NCBI GenBank assembly: GCA_023052935.1
Contig: CM041298.1
Coordinates: 60,816,217-60,880,216, forward strand
DNA from: Piezodorus guildinii
Taxonomy: Eukaryota > Arthropoda > Insecta > Hemiptera > Pentatomidae
Length of the DNA stretch: 64,000 bases
Reading direction: 5' to 3'
Shown here piece by piece: positions 34,204-44,324 of the stretch (positions are counted from its first letter, which is position 1; each line of letters starts with the position of its first letter). Position numbers and translations under genes: made by a program. Below the pieces are notes generated by a model. The model did not search any database. It was not told where the DNA came from and saw only the letters and a list, made by a program, of their open reading frames with translations.

Positions 34204-35935
34204 ATATTGATTTCAAAAAAGCTTATTATACTGTAGGCCGTCACAAGCTGTACATCATGATTGAACAGGAAATATCTATAAAGTTAGTAAACCTTGTTGC
34301 TATGTGCTTGTCGATAACAGTTGATGAAGTTAGAAACGGTCCTGGTTACTCTGAGAGGTCGGAGTCACGTTCGGGTTTGAAACAAGGTGACTTCCCTTTA
34401 CCTTTTTTTTTTTTTTGTTTTTTTTTGCATAAAATGTCATAGAAAAGGTAACGCGTACCGAAAATACATATGCGCGTACCGAATACGCCGATGATTTGGT
34501 ACTGCTGGGCGAAGTCACGGATACTACAAGTACGTTAATGAAAACTGGTGAGGGGAAAGGGCTGGAAATAAATACGACTAAACAATATATATGATTAGTA
34601 GTAGAAACGGTGATATAGATATATAAGGATCTACGTTTGAACACCTTGAAAAATTCAAGTATTTAGGTTTAGTGATAACAAAAAAAAACGAAATCCAGGA
34701 GGAAGTCAAGTCGTAGTTAAAGGCAGGAAATGCTTGTTATTATGCAGCTGCGAAATTACCTTCTTCTATCAAGCAACTTAAAGTTAGAAGTTAAAAACTA
34801 TCTTCTTCCGACGGTTCTTTACCGATGGGAAATCTGGTCGCTTACTTCGATGGACGAACAGTGTCTTACAGTTTTCGAGAATAAAGTACTCCGTAAAATA
34901 ATGGGTTCTAAAAGGGATAAGACCAGTGGGGAATGAAGAAGGTTGCACATAGAGATTGCAATCCGGAAAAACGGATTCGGTATCATCAAACATTTACCGG
35001 ATCCGGTAATCGGATCCGATAATATCAATTTTTGGCAAAAAAAAAAGGGTAGTTTAATAATTAATAACTTTAAATGAGTTACATTTGGAGTGTATTTGCT
35101 ACGCCACTTTGCATCGGTTCGGTTCAGCCTCTGGCGAGACAATAAATGTGTTTCTGTTTTGCCAGTGCTTTTCCTAAATGTAAGTAAACAGATATTATTT
35201 TCTTGGATATACTATAATTTGGCTGTAGAGGCCGTTTGCCGAAGAGATCTACCCTGTTAACTTCTGAAACAACCCTAAAATTTGTTTTATAAAAATTGCT
35301 CACTCATGACACGGTTTCAAGTACTATATTATTTGAAGAACTGATTAAAAGTATACTGAATTCTAGGAAGATTGAGATACATTACTGCTCACGTCTTTCT
35401 AGATTTTACTTTCTCACATAGTTTAATTATTGTAGTTTATTAAGTTTTTTTTTCTAATCTCCTTTATAATACAATAAACAAGAAAAAAAATTGCAAATCA
35501 AATAATGCTACAAAACAGGCCATTCAGAACTCACTGAAATTGTTTATTAAGCAACTTTATAAAATCTAATATAATTAATCTTGCGTAATTAACTTAGATG
35601 TGCATTGTGATTAGCTTGTCAGCCTTATTTTCAGAAAATAATCGTCAATAGCCGGCTGTTTTAATAGCCGTTAAAATTTAAATAGTTATCTAAACTAGTA
35701 AATTTTAATTTTTTTCGATCCGGATCCCTAGTTACACAACGTCGAATGAAGGAGCTTGTATACTGAGAGTCTAATAGTGTCGCGGAAACTTAAGAGGGGG
35801 TGTAAATGTGTGGTCTCAGTGAAGAACGAATTCCAAAAAAGCTAGTATGTGCTGAAACGTTTGGTGGCTACGATGGGAGGATTACGTTACGTCTAATGGC
35901 TTCGTTTGGTACCATCGGCATCGAACCTTCGGGTT
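34204..35935 (+). pseudogene. RTE-type RT, multiply broken
   Basis: Motif A is recognisable as IDFKKAYYTV with the second Asp position replaced. GLKQGDF lies at about 34,372-34,392 and YADDLVLLGE at 34,487-34,516. Several stops and frame changes occur, plus the hAT-like insertion. Because the insertion falls inside decayed coding sequence, the RTE copy was already in place when the hAT-like element arrived. Confidence 0.7.
34950..35730 (+). mobile_element. Non-autonomous hAT-like element, 781 bp
   Basis: Flanked by 8-bp duplications differing at one base (gttgcaca at 34,942-34,949 and gttacaca at 35,731-35,738); 8 bp is the hAT signature length. The ends are TAGAGATTGCAATCCGG and, inverted, TAGGGATCCGGATCG, an imperfect terminal inverted repeat. 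The subterminal regions are rich in ccggatccggtaatcggatc-type motifs. No transposase frame exists inside, so it depends on a related active element. Confidence 0.75.
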
Positions 35936-35964
35936 CGGTAGACCTATTATTATTATTATTATAT

Positions 35965-36565
35965 CATTTCACGTTAATGTTTGTTTCCATATTGGTATTA
36001 CTGTCATATTATTATTGCACCGAACTTAATAATAAGTTTCTCTAAAAAAATTGTTCGTAACATGTTCGTAGATGCATATTATTATCATTTTTTCTTCTAT
36101 ATTTTAATATAATCTTAATTTTTCACATAGACTAAAATAAATTGTTGTCTTTTTTCAACAATTTAGCTAATATCACCATCGTAAAATTGTATTTCCATCA
36201 TTAGTCTCAACACTATGTTCCATATGATATGTCCTCACTAAAAGGAAAAGTGGTGTGCAGTCGTTTTAGATTGAGGAAAACTATATTTTATATATTATTC
36301 ATACAGAAAATCTGAACCCTATTATTTTTGGAAATAATGAAGTCAGATTCGTCTTTTGTGTGCCACTGCCTTTGAATATTTTAGTAAATCCTCCAGAATT
36401 CATTACGAACGAGCTCGATGATAACACCCTTTCGCGGAACTCCGTTTGTAAACTGATATTGTTAGTTTATCGTTAAAAGTTTGTTAATTTAGGTTTGATT
36501 TTGTAGGCATAAAATGATTTCTTGTCAAAACATTTTTTAAAGTTGTTTAAGATTTTTTTTTGTTG
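35965..36565. other. Unassigned AT-rich DNA
   Basis: No supported ORF, repeat copy or RNA gene in this interval. Confidence 0.4.
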
Positions 36566-36570
36566 CCAAC

Positions 36571-36745
36571 CTTTTACTTTCACTTACCTATGTATGAAAT
36601 GTAGTAATATTTGCTTCCGTTTGCAAATATAATACACGAACGGGTTAGAACCGCAATCGTGGGCATAGAAAGTGCTACACACAGGTGACCCACAAATATA
36701 TTTTTCATTTATACTATTTCTATTACTTTTACTTGCATTATAATA
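36571..36745 (+). repeat. RepA-end plus short companion repeat
   Basis: It starts with a RepA palindromic-end stub (cttttactttcacttaccta) and continues with a ~130-bp sequence ending actatttctatta that recurs inverted at 53,168-53,312. Both copies abut a RepA element. Confidence 0.5.
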
Positions 36746-36764
36746 TTTATTGCAAGTAAATCGA

Positions 36765-37410
36765 TTTTTACTTTAACTTACCTATGTATGAAATATATAT
36801 TAAGGGAAAGTATTGCGATCGTGAAAATTTTTGAATTCTAGTATTCAACGGAAATACACGATTTAGGGTCCAGTAATTTAATAAATCCAATTCTAATAAG
36901 TCCAATATATAGTCCAAATAACCAAGTCCTGAAAAAATATCTGTGTGTGTCTGTATGTCAGTTTGTGTTTGTTTGATAAGTCTAGCACAAAAACGAAAAG
37001 TCGTACGAAACTGAAATTACATTTTTTGGCCAACTATACGCCCGAGATGTTACAGCCCTTTTTTCACTAAAATTGGCTGACCTGAAGTGCTACTTTATGC
37101 TTTGCATTTTGCATCTTTTTATGATTTTCTCAAAATGACACTAACGATCATAATTAAACTCGCTAACAAGCAAAAACATTTTTTTAAATGTAAATTTGGG
37201 TTTTTCGATAATAAGAACAGTGATATAGAGGTAAAATAAAGCTTGGAAAGCCAAAGATTTTTGAAAAAATATCTTAAACAAAAAATTGCAAATGGTAATA
37301 TTGACGAAAAGAGGATAAAACTAAATGATTGTCTCAGATAATTATATGATTATAATTGTTTTAACAACGATGGTAAGAGAAATTCGTGTGTTGCGCGCAC
37401 TAGTTTTTTA
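36765..37410 (-). repeat. RepA copy, near full length
   Basis: Reverse orientation: tttttactttaacttaccta, the palindrome, gggaaagtattgcgatcgtg, internal (TG)n, then gtaagagaaattcgtgtgtt and gcgcgcactag. About 650 bp, with a central deletion compared with 900-bp copies. Confidence 0.85.
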
Positions 37411-37440
37411 AAAAAAAATTAGACCACGGCTAATTCTGTG

Positions 37441-37715
37441 TTATTGCATAACACCTTATTCAATTACTGTTTCCTAGAACAGATCGAATTAAGGAGTAAA
37501 TGAATTAAACCCGCATGCTCTTATTCTAGAGGAATCCTTTGACCTAAAGCACTGGTACCCTTTGTCTACAAGCGAAACCGTGCCTTCGTCGTCAAAGGTT
37601 TCCCGAAACACCTCTGCTCAAAGGCACGAAGATAAAAAAAAAAAAAAAAGAGTTATCTACCACCTGACGAAGTGCTAACTGATTAAGGCCATGTTATTCT
37701 TTAATAAAACCAAGA
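37441..37715 (+). repeat. Dispersed repeat with internal A-run (empty-site copy)
   Basis: It shares acccgcatgctcttattcta, ggaatcctttgacctaaagc and gtcgtcaaaggtttcccgaa with 52,919-53,135 on the other strand. After the A-run it continues with gttatctaccacctgacg, then ctaactgatt, which in the other copy is split by the I-type retrotransposon. It therefore shows the empty target site. Confidence 0.7.
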
Positions 37716-37808
37716 TTTATTTATTTGGTTTATGAAGCCTAAATAGTTAAAATATTCATCATCTATTTTTTACACTTTTTAGTTATTTAGGATATAAAAA
37801 ATACACAT

Positions 37809-38034
37809 CTAAAAACGTGATTTTATTCTCTGTATAAAAGTACAAAAATAATTAGAACGAGAGATTGATATAAAATACAAACAATTAAAACAATAAATAA
37901 ATTAATACCTGTATAAAAGAATTAAATTACACGTCAGTCTTTCAACGTAGTAAGAGAACAAATTGTGGTTACACTTTACACTATTTACAATCATATGGGA
38001 AACCATATGTTAAGCGACCAAAGCCAACATTATA
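37809..38034 (-). repeat. 3' LTR
   Basis: Left repeat of the pair; the 3' LTR in element orientation. It begins (minus strand) tataatgttggctttggtcg and ends cacgtttttag. No difference from the other LTR was seen on reading. Confidence 0.88.
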
Positions 38035-38989
38035 TCTCCCCCTCTGAAGACGGTTGATGGGGGTGGAAAGGAAGCAACTTATTGGAATGAAAGAAATTGG
38101 AAATCTTCTTTTTCTTTCCGCTTGCAACTTCATAAAAAGATTGTGAAATTTGTCTAACGATAGGAAAAGGTCCTATACGTATTGGGTCCAACTTTTTACG
38201 ATTTAATTTACCTCCATTAGATATGTATACCAAATCACCGACCTGGAAAGTATGTTGGCTTCGATTCTTATCTATACGTTTCTTGTTAATTAGGAAACTT
38301 CTCATAGAATTCTGGAAAGCAACTTTTCGGTCTTCTTCCAAAGTTGATTCATTTTCTTCCTGAAGAGGTGACATCGTGGTTAGGCCATACTTTGTTAGGT
38401 TAGATTCGTACCAGTCTTTTACGGGGCCCACTAAAAAGAAACGTAAAGCCTGAATTTTAATGCTTTCTGAAGTTATTTGAAATCGAAAACACTCCTCCTC
38501 AAATTTACGCAGCCATTCAGTGGGATCGGTTTGATTCTTTTCAAATTTATCCAAAACAAATTTCTTTTCGATTTGGTACAATTTTACTTCGCTTTGAGTT
38601 GAATTGGATTTTAATTGTTGCTCTAATCGTCTAATTCGATCCTCATATTCAAATTGTAGCTGTTCAAAACATCGAGGAATTTGAGGAGGGATGTATTCTT
38701 CCAATGGTAATTGTTGGAAACACATGTTCCCTGCTTCATCGAAATATTCATTTTTAACATCGTCATCAATTTTTACGGCTATAGTTCTATAACCATTCAC
38801 ATTCTTAATAGCAGCTATAGCATTAAAAATAGGTTTTTTACCTGATAAAACAGTGTGATGTTTCAAGTCAATTAATTCAGCTGGCAATAAATACCAAATA
38901 TTTTTATCAGTAGAAATACATTGGATGAAAAATTCTTCCTCCGCTTTCTTAACAACTTTAACAAATAGCTGAGCCATCTCCTTACTCAT
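38030..38989 (-). CDS. Gag joined directly to integrase C-terminus (Gypsy-like)
   Basis: 319 residues from the ATG at 38,987-38,989 (MSKEMAQLF); an upstream in-frame ATG at 39,046 lies in the LTR and is less likely. Residues 107-145 look coiled-coil. Residues 154-203 resemble a retrotransposon Gag segment (DPTEWLRKFEEECFRF, RFFLVGPVKDWYESNL). After about residue 205 it switches to an integrase tail: QHTFQVGDLVYI, KLNRKKLDPIRIGPFPIVRQ and FHSNKLLPFHP, the GPF/Y-type module of Gypsy-like integrases. All catalytic pol domains between them are deleted, in frame. TAA overlaps the start of the 3' LTR, right after the polypurine tract. Function unknown; it could form particles or bind chromatin. Confidence 0.82.
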   Translation of the reverse strand: MSKEMAQLFVKVVKKAEEEFFIQCISTDKNIWYLLPAELIDLKHHTVLSGKKPIFNAIAAIKNVNGYRTIAVKIDDDVKNEYFDEAGNMCFQQLPLEEYIPPQIPRCFEQLQFEYEDRIRRLEQQLKSNSTQSEVKLYQIEKKFVLDKFEKNQTDPTEWLRKFEEECFRFQITSESIKIQALRFFLVGPVKDWYESNLTKYGLTTMSPLQEENESTLEEDRKVAFQNSMRSFLINKKRIDKNRSQHTFQVGDLVYISNGGKLNRKKLDPIRIGPFPIVRQISQSFYEVASGKKKKISNFFHSNKLLPFHPHQPSSEGEI

Positions 38990-39009
38990 TGAAGCTTGTA
39001 ATTTAATTT

Positions 39010-39235
39010 CTAAAAACGTGATTTTATTCTCTGTATAAAAGTACAAAAATAATTAGAACGAGAGATTGATATAAAATACAAACAATTAAAACAATAAATA
39101 AATTAATACCTGTATAAAAGAATTAAATTACACGTCAGTCTTTCAACGTAGTAAGAGAACAAATTGTGGTTACACTTTACACTATTTACAATCATATGGG
39201 AAACCATATGTTAAGCGACCAAAGCCAACATTATA
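39010..39235 (-). repeat. 5' LTR
   Basis: Right repeat of the pair; it should carry promoter and polyadenylation signals. Only about 20 bp separate its end from the ATG of the ORF, and I do not recognise a clear tRNA primer-binding site in that gap. Confidence 0.88.
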
Positions 39236-39244
39236 CACATGAAT

Positions 39245-39780
39245 ACAAATCGACACGATTTGAAATTTGATCTTTTTGAGAATCAGAGTTCTATATCTTT
39301 CCAACATATAACTTATCTTAATTTTAAAAGTAATCATTATTTCACTAGTATGTATTAACAAATTCTATAAAAATGAAAGAAAGACGTTCTATAAGTTTTA
39401 ATATAATTATCTACCTTTTAAAATCCTGTATGTCCATAGCTAAACTTCTTTTGAAAGCCTCGTATTCCAAGTTTTACTCCCAATCGAATTAAACGTACAC
39501 AAATATAATTCTGGAAGGATTATTTTCCATTATGTAATTAGGAACCTACCTTTTTGTTCTGATATGATAATTACGAAGATTCACTTTGTTCCTTTTTTAT
39601 TTTTACTTCATAAAGATACTCTTCTTCCAATCGAAACCCTTTATATAGAGCTTTAGAGAATTTATTTACCCTGATCCTGTTAGAATCTTTCGATTGAACA
39701 TAAACCTGTTGCTGCCATTTAAAATGGATCAATCCTATGCCCTGTTACATGCATTGTCTCTATCCCTCAAAAGTTTTTGA
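39245..39780. other. Unassigned intergenic DNA
   Basis: No supported ORF or repeat match. Confidence 0.4.
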
Positions 39781-39799
39781 TCTTGATCCCTAAGAGTTC

Positions 39800-40345
39800 G
39801 GTGCAATCGTGAACCTTATACCGCTATACTGAAAATTGTTTGAAAAATGACGTCTGTTGCATTAGCTAATTTTAGGGAAATTGCCCTTATGGTTAGTTCC
39901 TTTGTATTTACCCACTTTGACTATTGCCGTACGGTGTATAAAGTTGTACCTTACGACTTCGAGGCAAGACTAAAACGAATGTTTAACTCCTGTATACGTT
40001 TTATCTTTCGGATATTCATAGTTACATCAATTATCCTATTTTGCGAAGAAGTGGCTTTACCATTCTTACCATCTTAAGTGTCTCCCTGTTATCCTTCCTC
40101 TCTAGATAGGTATTATCCGGTCCCAGTGTCCGTTTTACATCTCAGATCTTTGTTCGTTACATTTCTTACAATTCAAATCCTTTGTTCGTTCCGGTGATAC
40201 CCTCTCGCTGCCTCCTTATCTGTATATCCCGCCCCATTGATCAACAGCCTTCGGTAGATCATTCTTAATCCGATCCGCATCTCTATGGAACTCCATTTCT
40301 TAGACTGATTGTCGTAGATAATAAAATAGGCGATTATTTAAAAAA
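39800..40345 (+). pseudogene. LINE ORF2 C-terminal remnant
   Basis: The segment 39,847-40,077 reads SSFVFTHFDYCRTVY and LKRMFNSCIRFIF, the region after the RT fingers in many non-LTR elements (SHFDYCxxVY, LQRVQNxCIRFI). After frame changes, FRSGDTLSLPPYLYIP and GRSFLIRSASLWNSIS follow (the RSGDxLxxP and SFxxRSASLWNSLP end). All catalytic motifs are lost by truncation. Probably CR1/Jockey superfamily; exact clade uncertain. Confidence 0.6.
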
Positions 40346-40350
40346 ATCGT

Positions 40351-41535
40351 GTTTTTTTTTTTTTTTTATTAACTTCTTTATTTGAATCAAAACACAGACA
40401 TAATACAGTGCAAGTAGAAGTCACTATCCCACTAAGACGAGCCCGTGTGTAGGAAAAGAGTTCACCTGCGGCAATTCAATAAAAGTACAATAACAAACAG
40501 TAACAGTACGCAGCATGATACAATACAATACTTAAATAATATAACACAATTTTATGAAGAAACAGTAACACACTATACAGCAAAAAAAAAAAATATAATA
40601 CATAAGCAATATAAAATACAATTATAAAGAAACAGTAACACACTACACAGCAAAAACAATTTAATACATAAGGAATATAAAATACAATTATAAAGAAAGT
40701 AACACAGTATGAAGCAGTAATTGGCTAAGCTTAAAAGCTGTAAGGAATACATATACATATATACAAGATATAAAATTAAGGCATGCAAATATAAAATTAA
40801 GGCATACAAATATAAAATTGAATTACATAATCCCTAATTAATACAAAAAACAATTAAAAGAAACAGTTAAAGAGTACACAGAAATAAACTGTAGTTGACT
40901 AGACCAAAAGCAATAAGGAATACAAAATCATATATTCAAGATATAAAATTAAGGCAAGTAAATACAAGATTGAATTACATGATAAGCAATATAAAGATAC
41001 ATAACATAGTAACAATAAGAAATTGACAAAATCAAAAGTCAATAATGAATACATATACTTGTGTACAGGATAAATATCAGAATGAGTGACGCAGGCTGGC
41101 ATTGACGACATGTCTATAGCGATGAGTAATTTGGATTCAATAATTCAGCAATTTTTTCTTCACTGAGGGATTTCGCCCGCATTTTAACATTGTAGTAATA
41201 ATTTGAATACTTTGGAGGATTTGTGTGAGAAAATTGAAAATTTAGAGGAATATTTTGTACACAGTAGCAATGGAATAACGAGTCTGGTGTGTCGTCCTGG
41301 TATGTTCCTGGCAGGTCTTGGCACAACTAACTAAAGTAATTTTTCAGTCATGTAGAAAAACGGTGGTCAATCTTCCCGACTAGCTCATCCCGTCTAAAAT
41401 ACAGCTTCTTCATAATTGAGACCATGTATAATTGTTTTGCAGACATTACATTAAGGTCCGAGAATATATTAATTGATGGGGGTCCCTTATTGATACCTAA
41501 AATTACCTTAATAATCTTTCTCTGCACAATCTCAG
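40351..41535 (-). mobile_element. LINE 3' portion with long 3' UTR
   Basis: Minus strand: RT C-terminal coding (IVQRKIIKVIL and FSDLNVMSAKQLYMV at 41,345-41,530), then a Cys/His-containing stretch, stop near 41,114, a ~750-bp A-rich 3' UTR with internal tandem repeats, and a poly(A) tail (T-run 40,351-40,367). It lies tail to tail with the plus-strand remnant on its left. A ~110-bp piece of the same family occurs at 580-690. Confidence 0.55.
40556..40760. repeat. Tandem repeat, about 70-bp unit, three copies
   Basis: The block gaaacagtaacacac, cagcaaaa, aatacata, aatataaaatacaattataaa repeats at about 40,558, 40,628 and 40,694 (third copy partial). A shorter 23-bp unit, ataaaattaaggca, repeats at 40,770-40,815. 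All lie within the LINE 3' UTR. Confidence 0.75.
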
Positions 41536-41539
41536 TTTC

Positions 41540-41662
41540 TATTGAAACTCAGTGTAGTTAATTCTTTAACAGTATATTTTCATGTCTAACTGTATTAAAA
41601 GTTGTTAAATTGATTTTAACAACAGAGGTAAATGTAATTCGTGTGTTGGCTCCCCATACATT
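41540..41662 (-). repeat. RepA ACACACG-side end fragment
   Basis: Reads taattctttaacagtat, gttgttaaattgattttaac, aacagaggtaaatgtaattc and gtgtgttgg, the last ~120 bp of a reverse RepA. Confidence 0.75.
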
Positions 41663-41929
41663 ATTCTCCTATTTTATCATTCCAAAATGGCTACATTATC
41701 ATTCCTTCCATCACAAACTATATTCTCACACTAACTGACTAGTTTTAATCTTTCCTTCCTTTTCCATTTATGATAATCCTCCGATGCGTCTGAAAAAGAA
41801 GATGGTTTAGATTACATCTTGGAGTGTCGCCAATGGATAGGTTTTCATTTTTATTCATATAATTTATCTTGAAGCGGTTTTACTTTTTGTATTATCTGAT
41901 AGAGTTGTAAATCATCAATAAATTAATAA

Positions 41930-42832
41930 AATCTGGTACGGGCAACACACGACTTTCACTTACCTCCGTTTTTAAAATGGATTAAAGAATTTTCAAATAC
42001 AGTTAGAGATAAAAATTAGTGAAACAATCAACGAATCAATTGATCAATTGTATTTCTATAAAAACATGTGTATTATTAGAAAATATACTATATTATTATC
42101 TAAAATAAGCAGTTAGTTTTATCGACTTTTCATTACTCTTTATTAAATTTTACAAGCTTGTGTATAAGATTTTTTTTTTAAATCTTTAGCTTTCCAACGG
42201 TATATTATACATCTATATTACTGTTACTTATTTTCAAAAACAGAAAATTACGTTAAAAATTTTTTTTTCAGTTTTCTTCTTTAGTTGTTTATCGAATTCC
42301 CTCAACTTGCATATTTATTTCTTAATTATCAATGCTAACAAGGTATAGTTATTTTTATAGAATATGCATATAAAGGTACTTAAGAGTAAGACAATTTAAA
42401 ATATCGGTATTTAAGCCTTGCCAGACTATTTCAATCAGAATGAAACTTACATGGTATTAAAGCCCGTCCAATGTTACATCGATATAGCGAGTTTAATCGA
42501 AATCTTCAGTTTTTTTTTTGTTAAGAAAATCGTAAATAGGTGCAAATCCAGTGGCTCCTGTGATTAGCTGATTTTGATGAAAACGTTTTTGTAACATCTC
42601 GGGCGTGTAGTTGTTCTAAATATGAAATACCAGTTTCATAGGACTTTTCGTTTTTGCCCGGGAGTTACCACACACACACACACAAACCTTTTTACGAGAC
42701 TTGGTTATTTGGACTAAGGGGACCCTAAAACGTGTATTTCCGTTGAAAACTGGAATTCGAAAATTTTCACCCATCTTGAATAATACTTTCCCTTACTATA
42801 TATTTAGTATATAGGTAAGAGATAGTAATACA
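41930..42832 (+). repeat. RepA copy, full length, best reference
   Basis: About 900 bp from aatctggtacgggcaacaca and cgactttcacttacctccgt to ctttcccttactatatattt and agtatataggtaagag. It contains an (AC)n stretch at 42,669-42,686. It has both ends and is a good model of the family. There is no ORF longer than about 60 codons. Confidence 0.9.
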
Positions 42833-42834
42833 AA

Positions 42835-43450
42835 TGGTATATTGCGATATCTACTGTACTGAAGGCCGAGTCTCGTGCTGGTGCTTTGAGGGAGCAGGTC
42901 CTAGGTTGGGAAATGTACACCTTTGTTTTTAAAAATAACTATTTGTTTATTTTTATTTCTTCTTAAAACATATTTAAATGAATGGAAATTCTCTCTAAAT
43001 ATATAAAAATACATATATTGAGAGAGAGTGAGACTATGAGAGATTAATGATACTTCGACTAAAGAAGATGAGCTGTATTGTAAGTAAGCAGTCAAGTCAG
43101 TTCTGGGCAAGCTACCACTTCACAGGGCAACTTCGACTTCTCTCCGTCTTGATACTTACCCCCTCATCTTTAATTCCGTCCCATCGGCCAGCTATTCCAA
43201 CTTGCTTGCAACTTCTATACTGACAACTGACAGTCCCATCTCCTCAACTTCGAACTTGAAGATAGCTAAAAACCAGAGGACTGGAGAGGAAAAAAAAAAG
43301 AAAGAAAAAATAAAACTTCTTAAACGAACATTTTATAAGAATAAACATTCTGATTCAACATAAACACTCATTTTACAGTTGTGCAGCTATTGCGGTATTT
43401 TTTTTATATACCGTTATTACCCTTTTTCCTTGGTTTTTCAAATTAATTTC
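42835..43450. other. Unassigned intergenic DNA
   Basis: Contains a less AT-rich patch (43,075-43,275) without a supported ORF. Confidence 0.4.
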
Positions 43451-43454
43451 AAAA

Positions 43455-44320
43455 ATGTTATATATTAAGGGAAAGTATTGCGATCGTGAAAATTTTCGAA
43501 TTCCAGTTTTCAACAATTCAACGGAGTCCAAATAACCAAGTCCCGCAAAAAGGTCTGTGTGTGGTGTGTGTGGTAACTCTTGGGCGGAAACGGTCAAGTC
43601 CTATGAAACTGAAATTTCATATTTAAGACAACTATACGCCCGAGACGTGACAAAACTTTTTCCATCAAAACGAGATTACCAGAAGAGGCACTTATACCAT
43701 GCATTTTGTACCTTTTTTCGATTTTCTCGAAAACGTTTGCGACGATTTTGATTAAACTCACTATATCGATGTAAAATGTAATGGGCTTTAATATCATGTA
43801 GGTTTCATATTGATTAAAAGGGTCTGACAGGGCTTAAATGCCGATATTTTAATCTAATATTTCTTCCCCTAATGTACCTTCAATAAATAAAATTCAATAA
43901 AAATAACTATTAACGCTGATGAAAAACACATAAATATATAAATTGAATAAATTCGATACCCAATTAAAAGAAAACAGATAAAATATTTTTTTAATGCAAT
44001 TTTTCGTTTTTGAACATAAGAGCAGTAATATACATGTATGACATACCGTTGGAAAGCTAAAGATTTTAGAAAAAATATCATCCTATTCACAAGATTTTAA
44101 ATGTTAATAGAGAGTGATGAAATGAACATAAAACTAACTGATTATTTTAGATAATAATATAATAGATTTTTTAATAAAACACTTGTTTTTATATAAATTC
44201 AATTTAATTAATTCCTTAATAGTTTCACGTATTTTTATCTTTAACTGTTTTTGAAAATCCTTTCATTGATTTTTAAAATGGAGGTAAGTGAAAGTCGTGT
44301 GTTGCCCGCACCAGATTTTT
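43455..44320 (-). repeat. RepA copy, near full length, reverse
   Basis: From tatattaagggaaagtattg and cgatcgtg through (TG)n at 43,555-43,572 to ggaggtaagtgaaagtcgtg and tgttgcccgcaccagatttt. The outer half of the palindrome is missing at the left. Confidence 0.87.
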
Positions 44321-44324
44321 TATT

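Larger units (their letters stand above)
34195..35960 (+). mobile_element. RTE-type element, second copy, split by hAT-like insert
   Basis: Same family as 7,610-9,025: GYSERSESRSGLKQGDFPLP, then YADDLVLLGE, KYLG, LPTVLYRWEIW and FENKVLRKIMGSKRDK, ending with cggcatcgaaccttcgggtt and a (TTA)n tail at 35,943-35,960. The segment between GLKQGD and the YADD box is partly replaced by a T-rich run (34,403-34,428). A 781-bp element interrupts it at 34,950-35,730, and most of the C-terminal region is also deleted. Confidence 0.8.
37809..39235 (-). mobile_element. LTR retrotransposon with deleted pol, very young
   Basis: Two ~226-bp direct repeats that read as identical (37,809-38,034 and 39,010-39,235) enclose a single ORF on the minus strand. 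The flanking tacacat (37,802-37,808 and 39,234-39,240) is a target duplication of 4-7 bp, the exact length being ambiguous because the LTR edges share bases with it. A polypurine tract (gaggggga) lies just before the 3' LTR. Protease, RT, RNase H and the integrase core are all missing. Identity of the LTRs implies very recent movement, so proteins must have been supplied by a full-length relative. Confidence 0.9.

Noticed and set aside
34330..34644. 104-codon minus-strand ORF
   Set aside because: Antisense to a decayed RTE-type RT; no domain of its own.
40490..41090. CRISPR-like array
   Set aside because: The repeats are degenerate, A-rich, without uniform spacers, and lie in a LINE 3' UTR of a eukaryote-type sequence.
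43557..43797. Overlapping ORFs in a RepA copy
   Set aside because: Similar frames are not conserved among RepA copies; no evidence that RepA encodes protein.
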